Below, piece after piece: positions 62,676 to 64,000 of a DNA stretch of 64,000 bases (its first letter is position 1; each line of letters opens with the position of its first letter). Origin of the DNA: Candidatus Blautia faecipullorum (GTDB lineage: Bacteria > Bacillota > Clostridia > Lachnospirales > Lachnospiraceae). Position numbers and translations under genes: made by a program. Under the pieces are notes generated by a model. The model worked only from the letters and a program-made list of their open reading frames with translations, did not search any database and was not told the origin of the DNA. The stretch spans positions 1-64,000 of the forward strand of contig DXEG01000015.1 of assembly GCA_019115125.1 (NCBI GenBank). Direction: 5' to 3'.

Positions 62676-63683
62676 TTACTTTCCCCACTCAAGCACCGCA
62701 GCTCCCCAGGAAAGCCCGGCTCCGAAGCCTGCCAGAACCAGTTTCTGCCCCTTTTTCAGAAGCCCCTTCCGGTTCATCTCATTCAGAAGGATCGGGATGC
62801 TGGCCGACGAAGTATTGCCGTATTCCTGAAGGTTCATGGGAAATCTGGCCATGTCTGTTTTCAGCCTTTTGGCCACTGATTCCACGATCCTTTTGTTTGC
62901 CTGATGGAGGATGAACCAGTCGATATCCTCCTCGGACAGCTCATTCGCGTCCAGAACCTCCCGGATCACCTCGGGAACCTTCCGCACCGCGAACTGGAAC
63001 ACTGCCTTTCCGTCCATGGAAATATAGTTTCTCCCGTTTCCCGCGGCAGTCTCTTCCCCGGAGCTGTCTCCCGGAAGATTTCCGGTTTTCTCTCCCTCTG
63101 TCACATTCAGCCCCCGGCAGAGAAGCGCCGGTCCGCCTTTTCCATCGGAATGTGCCGCGGAGATCCAGTTTCTCCCCTCCGCAGCTTTCAAAAGCGCGGC
63201 GCCGGAGCCGTCTCCAAAAAGGATACAGGTTCCCCGGTCCTCCCAGTCTACCACCCGGGAAAGACATTCGCTTCCTACCACAAGTATTGTGCTGTATATT
63301 CCGGCGGCGATATAGGCCTGGGCTGTCTGATAGGCAAACAGGAACCCGCTGCAGGCTGCGTTCAGATCGAAGCATACGGCGTTGACCGCCTGAAGTTTTT
63401 CCTGTATCTCACAGGCGGCGCAGGGAAAAATATGATCCGGCGTCGCTGTGGCAGCCAGGATCATGTCAATTTCTTCCGGCTTCACTCCGGCCTCCTCTAT
63501 GGCCTGTCTGCCGGCCTCAGCCGCCATGGATGAGGTCGTCTCCTCCACGGCGATCCGGCGGCGGGCCACTCCGGTCCGCTCCTGTATCCACTGATCGCTT
63601 GTGTCCACAAACTGTGCTATCTCGTTGTTATCCAGGACACGGTCCGGCACGCACGCCCCGGTTCCGCAAATCACACCTGTCAT
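62676..63683 (-). CDS. fabH: 3-oxoacyl-ACP synthase III
   Basis: The 335-residue enzyme starts chain synthesis from acyl-CoA and malonyl-ACP. It has the catalytic Cys in NAACSGF (C111), His in FILHQANKRI and Asn in YGNTSSASI. A Gly/Glu-rich stretch of about 20 residues near position 195-220 looks like an insertion relative to the family. ATG 63683 follows GAGAGGAGAG; the frame is open upstream to 63740 but that part is not conserved. It is the first gene of the operon. Confidence 0.95.
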   Translation of the reverse strand: MTGVICGTGACVPDRVLDNNEIAQFVDTSDQWIQERTGVARRRIAVEETTSSMAAEAGRQAIEEAGVKPEEIDMILAATATPDHIFPCAACEIQEKLQAVNAVCFDLNAACSGFLFAYQTAQAYIAAGIYSTILVVGSECLSRVVDWEDRGTCILFGDGSGAALLKAAEGRNWISAAHSDGKGGPALLCRGLNVTEGEKTGNLPGDSSGEETAAGNGRNYISMDGKAVFQFAVRKVPEVIREVLDANELSEEDIDWFILHQANKRIVESVAKRLKTDMARFPMNLQEYGNTSSASIPILLNEMNRKGLLKKGQKLVLAGFGAGLSWGAAVLEWGK

Positions 63684-63793
63684 GGTCTGCTCTCCTCTCA
63701 CAATATCTTCTAATTCAAGACTCGTCCTCTTTGCAAGCAAGCCTGCATTGGATTTTTGTCTATTTGCCCCTGAAGCATCATTTTAAAAATAAA

Positions 63794-63814
63794 ATATTTT
63801 GATTATCAAAGTAT
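63794..63814. promoter_or_regulatory. FabT operator at the fab operon promoter
   Basis: ATATTTTGA-TTA-TCAAAGTAT is a 9-3-9 inverted repeat with one mismatch; its core TTTGATTATCAAA matches the FabT box described for lactic acid bacteria. It overlaps the -10 and start of the fab promoter and aligns with the repeat at the distant fabT gene (20592-20618). Confidence 0.82.
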
Positions 63815-63838
63815 AATCCCGTAAAAGAGCCTTGTCAA
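63810..63838 (-). promoter_or_regulatory. Promoter of the fatty acid synthesis operon
   Basis: On the minus strand TTGACA (63833-63838) and TATACT (63810-63815) are 17 bp apart, near consensus. Transcription starts near 63803, inside the operator, leaving a leader of about 120 nt before fabH. Confidence 0.85.
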
Positions 63839-63902
63839 GAGAAATGATGACGAAAAAAGCGAAATTTTGTGCCGGATATTTTGCTCTTTACAAAATCACC
63901 AA

Positions 63903-63930
63903 AAAATCACCCTGACGCCGGGGTGATTTT
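63903..63930 (-). terminator. Terminator of the gene entering from the right
   Basis: AAAATCACCC (63903-63912) pairs perfectly with GGGTGATTTT (63921-63930); on the minus strand it is followed by TT and an A/T-rich tail. Confidence 0.75.
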
Positions 63931-63962
63931 GGGGATCCGTTTATATGAAAACCGATAGTTTT

Positions 63963-64000
63963 TTACAGAACCGAATCTATCAGCTTTTTCGTATATTCCA
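63963..64000 (-). CDS. C-terminal end of an unidentified gene (partial, cut by window edge)
   Basis: A minus-strand frame enters from the right edge and ends in YTKKLIDSVL and a TAA at 63963-63965, about 33 bp before a terminator. The tail is like that of some peptide-transporter ATPases, but eleven residues cannot identify it; other frames also run a short way. Confidence 0.35.
   Translation of the reverse strand, partial: EYTKKLIDSVL

Noticed and set aside
63716-63730. A 14 bp match (TTCAAGACTCGTCC) between 24257 and 63716
   Set aside because: Too short, and the palindrome around the first copy is not present at the second; probably chance.
1-64000. CRISPR arrays, prophage, rRNA genes
   Set aside because: No regularly spaced repeats, phage structural genes or rRNA sequences were seen anywhere in the window.

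Overview
The window reads as core chromosome of a low-to-moderate GC, Gram-positive anaerobe of the class Clostridia, most likely Lachnospiraceae. Support: a V-type ATPase operon in Firmicutes gene order, an FMN riboswitch controlling an ECF riboflavin transporter, a Met T-box leader, tandem rubrerythrins under a PerR-type regulator, a glgC-glgD pair, and a fabH-acpP-fabK-fabD-fabG-fabF-accB-fabZ-accC-accDA cluster. No database could be searched, so genus is not assigned.

Layout. 1-600: the tail of an IS66-like element, then a probable type I toxin-antitoxin module (38-residue membrane toxin opposed by a ~104 nt antisense RNA). 600-6500, mostly minus strand: guaA, a 1.4 kb gene-free stretch, tRNA-Lys(CTT), a small basic protein, trmB, and a TetR/flavodoxin pair with a perfect 23 bp operator. 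6.7-15.4 kb: a nine-gene V-type ATPase operon (G/H-C-I-K-F-E-A-B-D). 15.8-25 kb: NlpC/P60 hydrolase, trxB, a DUF885 protein, fabT (MarR family), capA-like gene, FMN-riboswitch ribU, isochorismatase-fold hydrolase and an Rpn-like remnant. 25-31 kb: a minus-strand metG-moaC-moaA-mogA-MOSC-tatD run behind a T-box, i.e. a molybdenum cofactor cassette lying between metG and tatD. 31-42 kb: two-component system, perR, two rubrerythrins, HD phosphohydrolase, D,D-carboxypeptidase, ABC exporter, AT-rich PH-like membrane protein. 42-50 kb: rpmG-secE-nusG-rplK-rplA, a polysaccharide ABC exporter, a polyprenyl glycosylphosphotransferase and glgC-glgD. 50-64 kb: a heterodimeric ABC exporter and the ten-gene type II fatty acid synthesis operon.

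Regulatory logic that can be read directly: (i) the fab operon promoter and the distant fabT promoter carry matching 21 bp inverted repeats, so FabT, 43 kb away, probably represses both; (ii) perR and the first rubrerythrin have matching Per-box-like repeats; (iii) the second rubrerythrin has a compact three-stem 5' leader whose closing stem competes with a stem that would hide its Shine-Dalgarno, a candidate riboswitch or other RNA switch that I do not recognise; (iv) several intercistronic hairpins and two small dispersed, structured repeats (two copies each) lie between genes.

Limits: promoter, operator and RNA calls were made by eye; protein calls come from family motifs and recalled family features, without alignment.
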